DNA of 64,000 nucleotides from DATMER01 sp963741305 (GCA_963741305.1 CAVUHL010000003.1:7564001-7628000), one strand, 5' to 3'. Positions 30,108 to 38,890 are shown, counted from the stretch's first letter. A program made the numbers and translations. Notes: generated by a model from the sequence alone, not told the origin.

Positions 30108-33048
30108 GGAAGCCGAGCGACAGGCGGAACGTGCGCGGCGCCTGGTAGTGCAGCTCGTTCGTCGCCCTGCCGAAGTTCGGTCCACGGCGCCAGTGCACGC
30201 CTTCGACGGGCTTCTCGGTGAAGGGGTTGAACGTCTTCAGGCCGGTGTTGTTGGTGGCGTCCTGAACCGCTGCGTTCACGAAGCCGACGCCCTGCTCGTC
30301 AAACACGTTGAGCACTTCGGGCTGGAGGTAGAGCTCGACCTCTTTGCCGAAGGTGTTGAAGTTGAAGCCGTAGTTGAACGAGAGGTCGGTCGCCGTGATG
30401 TCGTCGGTGTGGAAGGCGTCACGGTTAGTGTAGTAGTAGGTGACGCTCGCCGGCGGAACAGCATAACCCGGGTTGACGACGCCGGTGGGGTTCGTCGTGG
30501 CGTTGAACCTCGTGTCCACGGCGCCCACGGCACCGTAGGGCGTGCCCGAGGCGTAGTTCTGAAGGAGGCTGACGCTCAGGTTGTTCCGGTCGTTGTTGAA
30601 GATGCTGTAGACCATCCAGAGCCGGACCCGGTGGCGCTGATCGGTGGCCAGGTCGCCGCGGGGGTTGTTCCAGTCCAGGTCCTTGTACTCGGGGAACTGG
30701 AGGATGGCGCCGGCCACCGGCCCGCTGGCCGCGTTCTCGCCGTTGTGATTGCCCCGCGTGTGGGACAGGGTGTAGTTGCCGCCGAAGAAGAAGGTGTCGT
30801 TCGGCCGGAGCTGGAACTGCGTGTGGAGGCCGTCGTAGACGCGCTCCAGGAGGCTGTCCTCGTTCTCGATGAAGGTGACGTTGGCGCGCTGGCCGGAGGG
30901 GGTGATGGTGCTGCCGGTCGAAAGGTCGGTCCGGTTGGCGTAGAAGTCATGCCCCTCACGGTGCACGTAGTCGGCGCGGAAGATGCCGTTGCTGCCGAGG
31001 CGCTTGGCGGCGCCGACGACATACTCGGTGGTGTGCGGCGAATCGAGCGAGCCGCCGGCGATGATCGTGGTTGCGCCGGGGATGTCCACCAGGCGGATGT
31101 TGCTGGTGTTGGCCGTGCCGCCCTGGGAATCGAACCAGTTGAAGATGATGTTGAGCGCTTCCTCGGCTCCGATGAAGGGTCCGTTGGGATTGGCGTTGAT
31201 CGACGGGCCGCGGTAGAACCACTGGATGGTGGCCGGGTTGCCGCCCTGGGCGGTACCGTTGGCCTGGGTGCTGGCGATGGCGGGCACGTACTCGCCATAG
31301 CTCGCGTTGAAGACCCAGCTGCCGTCGGCCTTCGGATCCCAGGTGGCCGCGAGGCGCGGGCTCAGCTTGCTGTCGCTGGCGACCTTCTTCCTCGAGGCGT
31401 CCTCGCCGTCGTTCTCGTCGAAACGCAGGCCGAGGTTGAAGCTGAAGTTGTCGTTGAGGCGCCAGCGGTCGTTGATGAAGTAGGAGTTGGTGACGAAGCT
31501 CGTCCCCTTGCTGCTCTCCAGGATCGGGTTCCACTGGATGAGGGTGGCGTTGTTCCCACTGATGAGCTGCGGGAACACGTTCTGGCCGCGGACGAGCGCA
31601 TCGGAGATCAGGATGCGGAAGTCGCTGCCCGACTGGTGGTTGTCGGCAGCCCGGATGTCGTCGAAGGTGTCGTAGCCGAACGAGACGTCATGCGAGCCGA
31701 TGCTCTCGGTCGAGAGGAACCACGAAGCCTTGGCGAGCAGGTTCTCGTTGTCGCGCTCTTCCGGCCGGCAGACGCCGCAGAAGGTGGGGGCCCAGAAGCG
31801 CTCGCCGGAGACGGAGTCCACCAGCAGCGTGCCGAAGATGCGGTCGGTGAACTTGGAGCCCGAGTTCTGGAACGTGAACTCGCGCTCGGAGTACTGTGCC
31901 TCGACGAAGAAGTTCTCCGTGATCACGCCGGAGTAGTTGTACGCCAGCAGCTCCTGCGGGAGGATGCGGTTGTTGACGCTGCGGGTATCGAGGATCGTGC
32001 CGAAGAAGTTGCCCAGGTCCTCTTCCTCGATCTGGATGTAGGAGCCGGTCAGCCGGTGGCCGGCGAACGGCGACAAGGTCAGCTTGCCCTCGTAGCGCTG
32101 CTGATCCGTGCCCACGTCGAACGGGACCAGGGTGGCGGTGGTCTGGCGGGTGATGGCCTGCTCGAAGTCACGCCCTGCGACGAAGTACCAGGCCTTGTCC
32201 TTCCAGAGCCAGCCGCCGAGGGTCGCCTCGTACCGGCTGTTGACCTTGTCGCTCTGCACCGTCGTCAGAGGCGTCTCGGACTCCCATTTCTGGTTGGTGA
32301 TGCTGTCGCGGAAGGTGCCGTGCAGCTCGTTGCCGCCCGACTTGGTGATCGTGTTCACGACGCCGCCGGCGAAGCGGCCGTACTCGGCCGAGACGCTCGA
32401 CACCGAGGTCGTGGTCTCCTCGATGGCGTCCTCGATGAACAGGTCGAACGGTTGGCCGCGGAGGTTTTCCGTGATCGCCACGCCGTTGACCAGGAAGAGG
32501 TTCTCGGAGGACATGGCGCCCGAGATGCTGATGCCGCCGTTGCGGGCGTTCGTACCGGGACCGGAGGCCGACGCGCCGGGGGTCAGCAGCACCGTCTCGC
32601 GCACGTTGCGCTCCATCGGGAGCTCTTCGACGAACTCCTTCTCATAGGTCGTGGCCGCCGTGGCCGACGTGGAGATCGTCTCGTAAGTGCCGGTGACCAC
32701 GATTTCCTCGCTCACCGACGCCTGCGCCATCTCCGGGTTGACCCGGGTGGTTTGCGCGGCCGAGATCTTGACCGCCTGCTGCGGCGAGAGGAAGCCTTCC
32801 AGCTCGTAGCTCAACTGGTACTCGCCAGGAGGCAGCAACGGCACGTTGTATTCGCCGTTCTCGCTGGTGGTCGTGGTCCGGGTTCCCTGCAGAGCCGGCG
32901 ACGTCACCGTCACCAGCACGCCCGGCAGCGCCGAGCCGTCCTGGGCCGTCACCCGGCCGGACAGGGTGCCGGTCGGGATCTGAGATAGCACAGGCAACGC
33001 CAACAACAGGGCGCACGCCGCGCTCAGGACAAGGGTTCTGAGTCTCAT
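30100..33048 (-). CDS. TonB-dependent receptor with carboxypeptidase-regulatory-like N-terminal domain
   Basis: 982 residues from ATG 33048, with AAAGGAG upstream. A signal peptide (LRTLVLSAACALLLALPVLS) is followed by a CarboxypepD_reg-like beta domain (GTLSGRVTAQDGSALPGVLV, then GEYNVPLLPPGEYQLSYELE, ~25-110), a plug (ERNVRETVLLTPGASASG and FLVNGVAITENLRGQPFDLF, ~150-270) and a long beta barrel ending in FRLSLGFRF, the usual outer-membrane C-terminal Phe. This Oar/OmpA-like type is common in Acidobacteriota. Its substrate cannot be read from sequence. It has a promoter region of its own. Confidence 0.9.
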   Translation of the reverse strand: MRLRTLVLSAACALLLALPVLSQIPTGTLSGRVTAQDGSALPGVLVTVTSPALQGTRTTTTSENGEYNVPLLPPGEYQLSYELEGFLSPQQAVKISAAQTTRVNPEMAQASVSEEIVVTGTYETISTSATAATTYEKEFVEELPMERNVRETVLLTPGASASGPGTNARNGGISISGAMSSENLFLVNGVAITENLRGQPFDLFIEDAIEETTTSVSSVSAEYGRFAGGVVNTITKSGGNELHGTFRDSITNQKWESETPLTTVQSDKVNSRYEATLGGWLWKDKAWYFVAGRDFEQAITRQTTATLVPFDVGTDQQRYEGKLTLSPFAGHRLTGSYIQIEEEDLGNFFGTILDTRSVNNRILPQELLAYNYSGVITENFFVEAQYSEREFTFQNSGSKFTDRIFGTLLVDSVSGERFWAPTFCGVCRPEERDNENLLAKASWFLSTESIGSHDVSFGYDTFDDIRAADNHQSGSDFRILISDALVRGQNVFPQLISGNNATLIQWNPILESSKGTSFVTNSYFINDRWRLNDNFSFNLGLRFDENDGEDASRKKVASDSKLSPRLAATWDPKADGSWVFNASYGEYVPAIASTQANGTAQGGNPATIQWFYRGPSINANPNGPFIGAEEALNIIFNWFDSQGGTANTSNIRLVDIPGATTIIAGGSLDSPHTTEYVVGAAKRLGSNGIFRADYVHREGHDFYANRTDLSTGSTITPSGQRANVTFIENEDSLLERVYDGLHTQFQLRPNDTFFFGGNYTLSHTRGNHNGENAASGPVAGAILQFPEYKDLDWNNPRGDLATDQRHRVRLWMVYSIFNNDRNNLSVSLLQNYASGTPYGAVGAVDTRFNATTNPTGVVNPGYAVPPASVTYYYTNRDAFHTDDITATDLSFNYGFNFNTFGKEVELYLQPEVLNVFDEQGVGFVNAAVQDATNNTGLKTFNPFTEKPVEGVHWRRGPNFGRATNELHYQAPRTFRLSLGFRF

Positions 33049-33362
33049 GTCTGGGGACTCCTTTCGAGTCTTGCCCCCTGCCCTCGTGCAGGGGAGCGGT
33101 TCGGTGAGCTCAAGATGGGGGTGTGCCTGTCCACCGCTCGGGCTTCCCAGGTTTTCCCTCCCCCACGGCACCCGCAGAGCAGGTGCCTCAAGATAGATTT
33201 CCAACCAACCTGTAAGGGCAATTGTCATGCCGCCGTGACACTCTTGTCAATCAGGAAAAGCGCTGAAAGAGCAGCGTTCATTTTCAAGGACTTACCGGGG
33301 ATGTATGCATACCCGGGAATACCTGCCATCCAGAATTTTGGGCTGACTCCAATGGATTGGAT
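33049..33362 (-). promoter_or_regulatory. Promoter region of the TonB-receptor gene with two TGACA/TGTCA inverted repeats
   Basis: On the minus strand, TTGACA at 33250-33245 and GACAAT at 33226-33221 with an 18-bp spacer form a good sigma70 promoter. TGACA-CTCT-TGTCA (33236-33249) overlaps the -35 box, and TGTCATGCCGCCGTGACA (33223-33240) is a second inverted repeat between -35 and -10; both could be operator sites. The ~170-nt untranslated leader has no obvious gene. The rest of the gap shows nothing else. Confidence 0.55.
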
Positions 33363-34565
33363 TCAGTTTCCAGGAGCGGCCCAGAGCTCCCGCAGCGCGG
33401 AGGCCACGGGATCGCGCAAAGGAGGGGGGGTGTAGACGCGGTAGCGGTCGATGCGCGAAAGGTGGCGGATGAACTGGCTGGCCTGCTCCATGGGCTCGAG
33501 CGCGCCGTCCCAGAGCCGGACGAGCACCCGGCTGCGGCCCATGCGGTGGGGGTCCTTGGCCGAGTTGGAGAGCAATAGGTTACCGGCTCCGAAGCGGCCG
33601 GCCAGGCCGGGCAGCAGGGCCTCGAAGCGCTCCTTTTCTTCGGGGGTCAGGTGCTCCCGGGTCTCGAAGGCGACGGGGAAGTGCTCGCGCTCGACGACGG
33701 CGCGGGCGTGAAGGCTCTCCGAGGCGCGCATCGCCGACCAGACCGAGATGTCGTCCTGGGCCAGAAAGGCGTCCGGGTCCGCGGCCCAGAGGGCGCCGGT
33801 CTCCTTCATCCACTCGTTCAGGTGCAGCTCCAGCGCCTTGCCCGTGGCGTTGAAATAGACCTGGGTGAACATGTAGTAGCGGGCCATCACCAGGGCTTCG
33901 AGGGCGTGGATGCCCCCCTCCTCGACGCCGATCCCCCAGCCGCCCGTGTCCGGGTCGGCAAGGGGGAGCACGGTATCCAACAACCGCTCCAGGTCGAAGG
34001 TGCCATAGCGCACACCGCAGTAGAGGCTGTCGCGCAGCAGGTAGTCCATCTTGTCGACGTCGAGCTCGCCCGAGATCACCTGGGAGAGCAGCCGCTCGGT
34101 CGGGCTGCCGTTGCGCTGGAGGAGCCGGGCCACGTCCGCGGTCCCGATCCCCTCGCCGTGTTGCTTGAAAACGGCCTCGACCTCGGGCGTGGCGAGCAGC
34201 CGGCGGGTCATCTCCTCGTGGTCGATCCCCCCCTCGAAAAGCTCCTCGGCCGAGTGGCTGAACGGCGCGTGGCCGACGTCGTGGAGGAGCGCAGCAGCCC
34301 GAACGAGCCGGCGCTCCGGGCTGCGGGCTCCGGCGGGAAGAAGCCCTTCACCCTTGGAGCACAGGGCGTCGTAGAGGCGGCCGGCCAGGTGCATGGAGCC
34401 GATCACGTGGCTGAAGCGGCTGTGCTCCGCCCCCGGGAAGACCAGGAAGGTGAAGCCGAGCTGGTGGATGAAGCGCAGGCGCTGCACCGGCCGGCTTTTG
34501 ATCAGCGCGGCCTCCAGCGCGTCGGCGCGGATGAAGCCGTGGACCGGATCGCGGATCGACAGCAA
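33363..34565 (-). CDS. HD-domain phosphohydrolase, SAMHD1/YwfO-like
   Basis: 400 residues from TTG 34565 (MLSIRDPVHGFIRADALEAA). It has the HD ligands in HSRFSHVIGSMHLA and AAALLHDVGHAPFSHSAEEL, and the DVDKMDYLLRDSLYCGVRYG segment typical of the dNTP/NTP triphosphohydrolase-like family. Length and layout match bacterial HD proteins such as YwfO. The TTG start lies 2 nt after the stop of the LON-domain gene, so the two are co-transcribed. The substrate (a (d)NTP is usual) is unproven. Confidence 0.85.
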   Translation of the reverse strand: MLSIRDPVHGFIRADALEAALIKSRPVQRLRFIHQLGFTFLVFPGAEHSRFSHVIGSMHLAGRLYDALCSKGEGLLPAGARSPERRLVRAAALLHDVGHAPFSHSAEELFEGGIDHEEMTRRLLATPEVEAVFKQHGEGIGTADVARLLQRNGSPTERLLSQVISGELDVDKMDYLLRDSLYCGVRYGTFDLERLLDTVLPLADPDTGGWGIGVEEGGIHALEALVMARYYMFTQVYFNATGKALELHLNEWMKETGALWAADPDAFLAQDDISVWSAMRASESLHARAVVEREHFPVAFETREHLTPEEKERFEALLPGLAGRFGAGNLLLSNSAKDPHRMGRSRVLVRLWDGALEPMEQASQFIRHLSRIDRYRVYTPPPLRDPVASALRELWAAPGN

Positions 34566-34567
34566 GA

Positions 34568-35269
34568 CTAGTTGTGTCCGGGATCGCCGCCGGCCAGGTG
34601 CCGCCAGGGACGGAGCAGGTCGAGCACCTGCTGACGGTTGCGCAGGATCGAAAGGATGGCGAGCCCGCGCTCCGGCAGCGGTTGCTGGAGCAGCTTGAGC
34701 TTGCGCAGGGGCGGCAGGTCGAGCCCCGAGGCGATGCGGTTGACGAGCTCCTCGAAGGCGCAGTCGCCGGCCAGCTCTTCCAGCTCCGCGCCGTCCAGGG
34801 GGAAGCGCTCGCCGGTCTCCACGGCGACCAGGTGCAGCAGCTCGGTCAGGTTCTTGCGCACGGCGCGGATGCCGGCGTCGTGCTCGTTGAGCCAGGGCTC
34901 CTCCACGGGGCGGACCTCGGCCAGCCGGTAGGGCGCGTCGGCGGCAAGCTCGCGCTCCAGCTCGAAGCGGAAATCGCCGACCAGGAGGATGTGGGAGCGG
35001 CCGTCCGGCAGGTTCTCGACGTCGATCAGGCGGCTCGCGGTGCCGCCGGAGTAGACCGCGGGCCGGCCGTCGTAGCTCTGGCTCCAGCCGGGCTTGAGCA
35101 GCACCATGCCGATCCAGCGCGCTTCGTCCTCATGATCCATGAGGTCTCTGACCATCCGGAGATAACGCGGCTCTTCAACCAGCAGCTTCAGCTCGGTCCT
35201 CGGGAAGCACACCACGTCCGGGAGCGGGAAGAGGGGGAGGCGGGTAATAGTGGGGGGACCGCCGGCCAT
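34568..35269 (-). CDS. LON substrate-binding-domain protein
   Basis: 233 residues from ATG 35269. It is the N-terminal domain of Lon proteases without ATPase or protease parts: TRLPLFPLPDVVCFPRTELK, GMVLLKPGW, GTASRLIDVENLPDGRSHIL, LLVGDFRFELERELAADAPY, then a helical bundle. Stand-alone LON-N proteins are common, and their role is unclear; peptide binding is assumed. It heads the LON-HD pair. Confidence 0.85.
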   Translation of the reverse strand: MAGGPPTITRLPLFPLPDVVCFPRTELKLLVEEPRYLRMVRDLMDHEDEARWIGMVLLKPGWSQSYDGRPAVYSGGTASRLIDVENLPDGRSHILLVGDFRFELERELAADAPYRLAEVRPVEEPWLNEHDAGIRAVRKNLTELLHLVAVETGERFPLDGAELEELAGDCAFEELVNRIASGLDLPPLRKLKLLQQPLPERGLAILSILRNRQQVLDLLRPWRHLAGGDPGHN

Positions 35270-35286
35270 GGGGGGATGATACTAGA

Positions 35287-36138
35287 ATGCCCGCCATGCG
35301 AAACGCCGCCTTCGCCCTGTTTGTCCTGCTTCTGGGGGCTGCCCTCCCCCTATCCGCTCAGGATGCGATCTCCGTAGGTGACGCCGCCTGGGCGCGCCGC
35401 GCCGAGGGCCACCAGGGCGGCCGTGCCGCCGCCGGCCCGGTCAACGAGGCCGTCGCCGCCTACGAGCGCGCGGTCAAGGAGCAGCCCGACCGGCTGGAGG
35501 CGTACTCGAAGCTGCTGCGGGCCCTGCACTACAAGGGGGATTACGCGGTCCACACCAAGGAAGGGAAACAGCAGGTCTTCGGCCGCGGCCGCGAGGTCGT
35601 GGAGGCCGCCTTGGGCCTCATCAGCCGCCGGGCTGGCAAGAAGCTCGACGAGCTGCCGCCGGCCCAGGTGGCGAAGCTCGTTGCGAAGATCCCCGAGGCG
35701 CCGCAGGTCTTCCTCTGGGGAGGGATCCACTGGGGCCTCTGGGGCGACGCCTACGGCCGGCTCGCCGCGGCCCGCCAGGGCGTCGGCGACAAGATCCGGC
35801 GCTATGGGGAGATCGCGGTCGCCATCGACGAGCGGCTGGAGAGGGCCGGCGGCCACCGGTTGTTGGGGCGCCTCCACACCCTGGCACCGAAGATCCCCCT
35901 GGTCACTGGCTGGGTGGACCGGGGCAAGGCGGTCTCCCACCTGAGGCGGGCCGTGGCCCTGGCTCCCGAAGACCTCTACAACCACGTCTACCTGGCCGAC
36001 GCCCTCCTGCAATATCAGCCCGGCAAGGCTGCCGAGGCGCGGGAGATCCTGCGCAAGGTGATCCAGAGGAAGCCCGATCCGGCTCGGGTCGTGGAGGACG
36101 AGCTGGCCCTGGCCGATGCGCGCCAGCTCCTGAAATGA
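35287..36138 (+). CDS. Secreted TPR-containing hypothetical protein
   Basis: 283 residues from ATG 35287 (ATG 35296 is also possible). A signal peptide (AAFALFVLLLGAALPLSAQD) leads to TPR-like helices at both ends: NEAVAAYERAVKEQPDRLEA at ~60 and LRRAVALAPEDLYNHVYLAD near the C-terminus, with a helical middle (FLWGGIHWGLWGDAYGRLAA). Likely periplasmic and involved in protein-protein contacts. It overlaps the CDF gene start by ATGA. Divergent from the LON gene, with an 18-nt gap. Confidence 0.65.
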   Translation: MPAMRNAAFALFVLLLGAALPLSAQDAISVGDAAWARRAEGHQGGRAAAGPVNEAVAAYERAVKEQPDRLEAYSKLLRALHYKGDYAVHTKEGKQQVFGRGREVVEAALGLISRRAGKKLDELPPAQVAKLVAKIPEAPQVFLWGGIHWGLWGDAYGRLAAARQGVGDKIRRYGEIAVAIDERLERAGGHRLLGRLHTLAPKIPLVTGWVDRGKAVSHLRRAVALAPEDLYNHVYLADALLQYQPGKAAEAREILRKVIQRKPDPARVVEDELALADARQLLK

Positions 36139-36995
36139 CCCAGCGGGCCCGCGACGCGCCCCGGATGGCGATCGCGGCGGCGGTGTTCCTGGTGGTGCTC
36201 AAGGTCGCGGGCGCCTGGATCACCGGCTCGCTGGCCCTGTTCTCGGCCGCGCTCGATTCCCTGATCGACGTCTTCGTCTCCACGGCAAACTGGGTCGTGC
36301 TGCGGCGCAGTGCCGCGCCGCCCGACGCCGAGCACGCCTACGGCCACGGCAAGTTCGAGAACCTGGCGGCGCTCGGGCAGGGGCTGCTCCTGGCGGGCGG
36401 CGCGGCTGGCCTCGTCGTTACCGGCATCCAGAACCTCGACTCGGGAGCGGCGCCGCGGCAGACGGGCCTGGGCATGGGGATCCTGGCGGTCTCCATGGTG
36501 GTCAGCTTCCTGGTGGCCCGGCACCTGCGGCGGGCTGCCCAGTCGGAGGAGAGCCCGGCGCTGGAGGCCGACAGCCTCCACTACGCCACGGACCTGTGGG
36601 TGAACGGCGCGGCCCTCGCGGCTCTCGCGGTGGTGGCCTCGACCGGCTGGACTCCAGCCGATCCGATCGTGGCCCTGGGTGTGGCGCTCTACGTCTTCCG
36701 GGCAGCGGCGGGCCTGATCCTGGAAGCGATGAAAGTGCTCTCCGACCGCGCCCTCCCCGAAGAGGAGCTGCGGCGCATCCGGGAGGTGGTGGAGTCCTTC
36801 CGCCCGGAGGGGGTGGTGGGGATGCACGACCTCAAGACCCGCCGCGCCGGCGGCCAGCGCTTCGTCGAGCTCCACCTGGAAATCCCCCGCTCGACCTCGT
36901 TCGAGGATGCCCACGCCCTGATGGTGCGCGTGCTTCGCGCCATCGAGCGTGAGCTGCCGAGGTCGAAGGTCTTCGTGCATGGCGATCCGGTTTAG
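36135..36995 (+). CDS. Cation diffusion facilitator (zinc/iron efflux family)
   Basis: 286 residues from ATG 36135. An inner-membrane antiporter with about six hydrophobic segments. Metal-site motifs are LFSAALDSLIDVFVS, HAYGHGKFENLAALGQG, and ADSLHYATDLWVNGAALAAL (HxxxD), and the C-terminal cytoplasmic domain contains VVGMHDLKTRRAGGQRFVEL and DAHALMVRV. Close in plan to FieF/CzcD-type transporters; the metal cannot be fixed. Translationally coupled to the TPR gene upstream. Confidence 0.9.
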   Translation: MTQRARDAPRMAIAAAVFLVVLKVAGAWITGSLALFSAALDSLIDVFVSTANWVVLRRSAAPPDAEHAYGHGKFENLAALGQGLLLAGGAAGLVVTGIQNLDSGAAPRQTGLGMGILAVSMVVSFLVARHLRRAAQSEESPALEADSLHYATDLWVNGAALAALAVVASTGWTPADPIVALGVALYVFRAAAGLILEAMKVLSDRALPEEELRRIREVVESFRPEGVVGMHDLKTRRAGGQRFVELHLEIPRSTSFEDAHALMVRVLRAIERELPRSKVFVHGDPV

Positions 36996-36996
36996 T

Positions 36997-37125
36997 CCCG
37001 TAATCCGCGGCCAAAAGTCCCGGACGAGCCGTTTTTCCCGTAAACGACGGGCAAAGGCCGTAACGGAGAGGCCCGAAGCCCCGCGCGAGCCGTTTTTCCC
37101 GTAATTTACGGACTTTTCCGGTAGC
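36997..37125. repeat. Array E: short 20-bp-period repeat between convergent genes
   Basis: CCGTAA-type units start at 36997, 37037, 37057, 37098 and 37118, a spacing of 20 or multiples of 20 with one 21. Two alternate units (37017 and 37078 region) share GCGAGCCGTTTTTCCCGTAA-like sequence. Several units are palindromic (CCGTAAATTACGG-type). It starts 1 nt after the CDF stop and runs into the folK 3' end. Confidence 0.7.
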
Positions 37126-37606
37126 TGAGGGGCCCGACCTTATGCACGAGCGGCTCGCGCGGTAGACGAGCGAGCAGGGCACGGGCCGTAGAGTTATCGG
37201 GCGGGATCTGGAGCTCCGGGGCGATCTCGGCGAGCGGCTCCAAAACAAAGCGGCGCTCGCGGAGGCGGGGGTGGGGGAGCGTCAGCTCGGGGGCGGAAGA
37301 CTGCCGGTCGCCGTAGAGCAGCAGGTCGACGTCCAGCGGGCGGGGTCCGAAGCGCTCGCCGCGGCGGCGGCCCGCGGCGAGCTCCAACGCCTTGGCGAGC
37401 GCCAGCAGCTCCCCGGGCTCCAGGGAGGTGCTCGCCAGCACGGCCGTGTTCAGGTAATCGGGTTGGGGAACGGGGGAGACCGCGGTGGTGCGGTAGAGGG
37501 AGGCGACTCGCAGCGGGCCCAGGGCCTCTTCCAGCCGCAGCAGCGCCCGGATCAGAGTGCGCTCGACGGGACCGTCCGTTCCTGGGACGTTGCCGCCGAG
37601 CGCCAG
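37106..37606 (-). CDS. folK: 2-amino-4-hydroxy-6-hydroxymethyldihydropteridine pyrophosphokinase, non-canonical start
   Basis: About 166 residues. Transfers pyrophosphate from ATP to the pterin in folate synthesis. It has ALGGNVPG at the N-terminus, YLNTAVLASTSLEPGELLAL, and the signature RFGPRPLDVDLLLYGD. No ATG, GTG or TTG lies in frame before the GGN motif; the first is GTG 37441, which would remove the whole N-terminal third. CTG 37606 gives MALGGNV and a normal length; GTC 37618 is another option. It is coupled to the FYDLN gene, whose stop is 16 nt upstream of that CTG. Confidence 0.8.
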   Translation of the reverse strand: MALGGNVPGTDGPVERTLIRALLRLEEALGPLRVASLYRTTAVSPVPQPDYLNTAVLASTSLEPGELLALAKALELAAGRRRGERFGPRPLDVDLLLYGDRQSSAPELTLPHPRLRERRFVLEPLAEIAPELQIPPDNSTARALLARLPREPLVHKVGPLSYRKSP

Positions 37607-37622
37607 CGCGACCGGGACGGGC

Positions 37623-37925
37623 TCAGACCTCTTCGTCGAGGTCCTCTTCCTCGTCGTCGGCGTCGATGTCGTCGTCCTCGAGGTCCGGACCGACCATCTC
37701 GTCGTCGGCGATGTCGGCGATCGGCTCCGCCTCGTCGATGTCCACCACTTTGGGGATGTCGGCTTTGCGCTTGCGCTTGGCGGGGGCCGCGGCGGCCTCG
37801 CCGTGGCTCGCGTCCTTCTGGTTGGCTCCGCACTTGGGACAGATCGGCTCGGCCTTGCCCAGGTCGTAGAACTTCGTCCCGCAGCTATAGCAGTCGTATT
37901 TGTTTCCCAGCTTGATCTCAGGCAT
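37623..37925 (-). CDS. TIGR02300/FYDLN-type zinc-ribbon protein
   Basis: 100 residues from ATG 37925 (MPEIKLGNKYDCYSCGTKFY). A zinc ribbon of two CxxC pairs (CYSCGTKFYDLGKAEPICPKCG) with the FYDL motif, then a basic stretch (KRKRKADIPK) and a very acidic tail (DDDIDADDEEEDLDEEV). Function is unknown; nucleic-acid binding is plausible. It overlaps or nearly overlaps folK downstream. Confidence 0.8.
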   Translation of the reverse strand: MPEIKLGNKYDCYSCGTKFYDLGKAEPICPKCGANQKDASHGEAAAAPAKRKRKADIPKVVDIDEAEPIADIADDEMVGPDLEDDDIDADDEEEDLDEEV

Positions 37926-38042
37926 TGGCTGACTCCACCCCACGTTCAGAAGGGCGTGAACCTAGCATCCAGGGGCGAGGCTGTCAACCAAGCTTGTTGG
38001 GGCGCTTGTTGGGGAACATCGAGGCGGATAGGATGGTTCTTG

Positions 38043-38792
38043 ATGCCTATGAAGCAGCGTTGCGCGCTCCTACTCGTCCTCTTGGCCCTGGCTGCGATGC
38101 CAGCGCTGGCGGCTCCCAAGGTCCCCGACCCGTCCGCCCCCGGCTTGTCCGGCACCCAGCGTCTGCAGGCGCTCCTCGACCGCGTCCGCATGGAGCAGCA
38201 GAAGCTCAAGACCATGGAGGCCCGCTTCGTCCAGCACCAGGAGAGCGCCATGCTGGCCGCGCCCGAGGAGTCCACGGGCGTCTTTTCCTACGCCGCGCCC
38301 GACCGGGTGCGCTGGGAGTACCAGCGGCCCAGCCCGATCACGGTCGTCATCCAGGGCGACCAGATGACCACCTGGTACCGCGACCTGCGCCGCGCCGACC
38401 TCGTCAAGGTGGGCCGTTACTCGAACCAGGTGCTCAAGTACCTGGGCGCCAGCGGCAACATGCAGACCCTGGTCGACTACTTCACTGTGAAGCTCTCGAT
38501 GCCCGCGAAGAAGGGCGACGCCTACCGCCTGGAACTGGTCCCGCGCTATGCCCGGATCTCCAAGCGGCTCAAGTCGATGACCATCTGGATCGACCCCGAG
38601 ATCTTCTTCCCGACCCGCATGAAGTACGTCGAGGCCGACGGCGATACGACGGAATACGAGTTCCGTGACCTCAAGAAGAACGCCCCGATCCCCGCGGACC
38701 GTTTCGTGCTGAAGATCCCGAAGGACGTCCAGACCCGCACCATCGACCTTGGTGAAGGGAAAGAGGGCAAGGAACCGAAGAGCCGGCCCTAG
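38043..38792 (+). CDS. lolA: Outer-membrane lipoprotein carrier LolA-like protein
   Basis: 249 residues from ATG 38043 (ATG 38049 is also possible). A signal peptide (CALLLVLLALAAMPALAA) is followed by the LolA-like half-barrel: KLKTMEARFVQHQESAMLAA, STGVFSYAAPDRVRWEYQRP, ITVVIQGDQMTTWYRDLR, and FPTRMKYVEADGDTTEYEFR. Periplasmic carrier of lipoproteins to the outer membrane. An acidic/basic tail of ~20 residues extends the C-terminus. The MITE-like palindrome copy 2 follows directly. Confidence 0.85.
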   Translation: MPMKQRCALLLVLLALAAMPALAAPKVPDPSAPGLSGTQRLQALLDRVRMEQQKLKTMEARFVQHQESAMLAAPEESTGVFSYAAPDRVRWEYQRPSPITVVIQGDQMTTWYRDLRRADLVKVGRYSNQVLKYLGASGNMQTLVDYFTVKLSMPAKKGDAYRLELVPRYARISKRLKSMTIWIDPEIFFPTRMKYVEADGDTTEYEFRDLKKNAPIPADRFVLKIPKDVQTRTIDLGEGKEGKEPKSRP

Positions 38793-38800
38793 ATGCCGGC

Positions 38801-38877
38801 GGGCGTGATGAATCACGCCCCTACAAGCAAGCACAGAGCTCTGTGACTCGTTTGTAGGGGCGACATTCATGGCGCCC
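38801..38877. repeat. MITE-like palindrome, copy 2
   Basis: Arms 38801-38826 and 38852-38877, the same arm sequence as copy 1 at 19484-19565 (GGGCGTGATGAATCACGCCC, then CTACAA), with a different 25-nt loop. It separates lolA from tgt by occupying nearly the whole gap. Confidence 0.85.
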
Positions 38878-38890
38878 TTCCGAGACCCCG

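Noticed and set aside
30004..32988. Long plus-strand open frame antisense to the TonB receptor
   Set aside because: Composition is that of a GC-rich shadow frame (Val/Ala/Arg/Gly rich, no domain). The minus-strand receptor explains the region.
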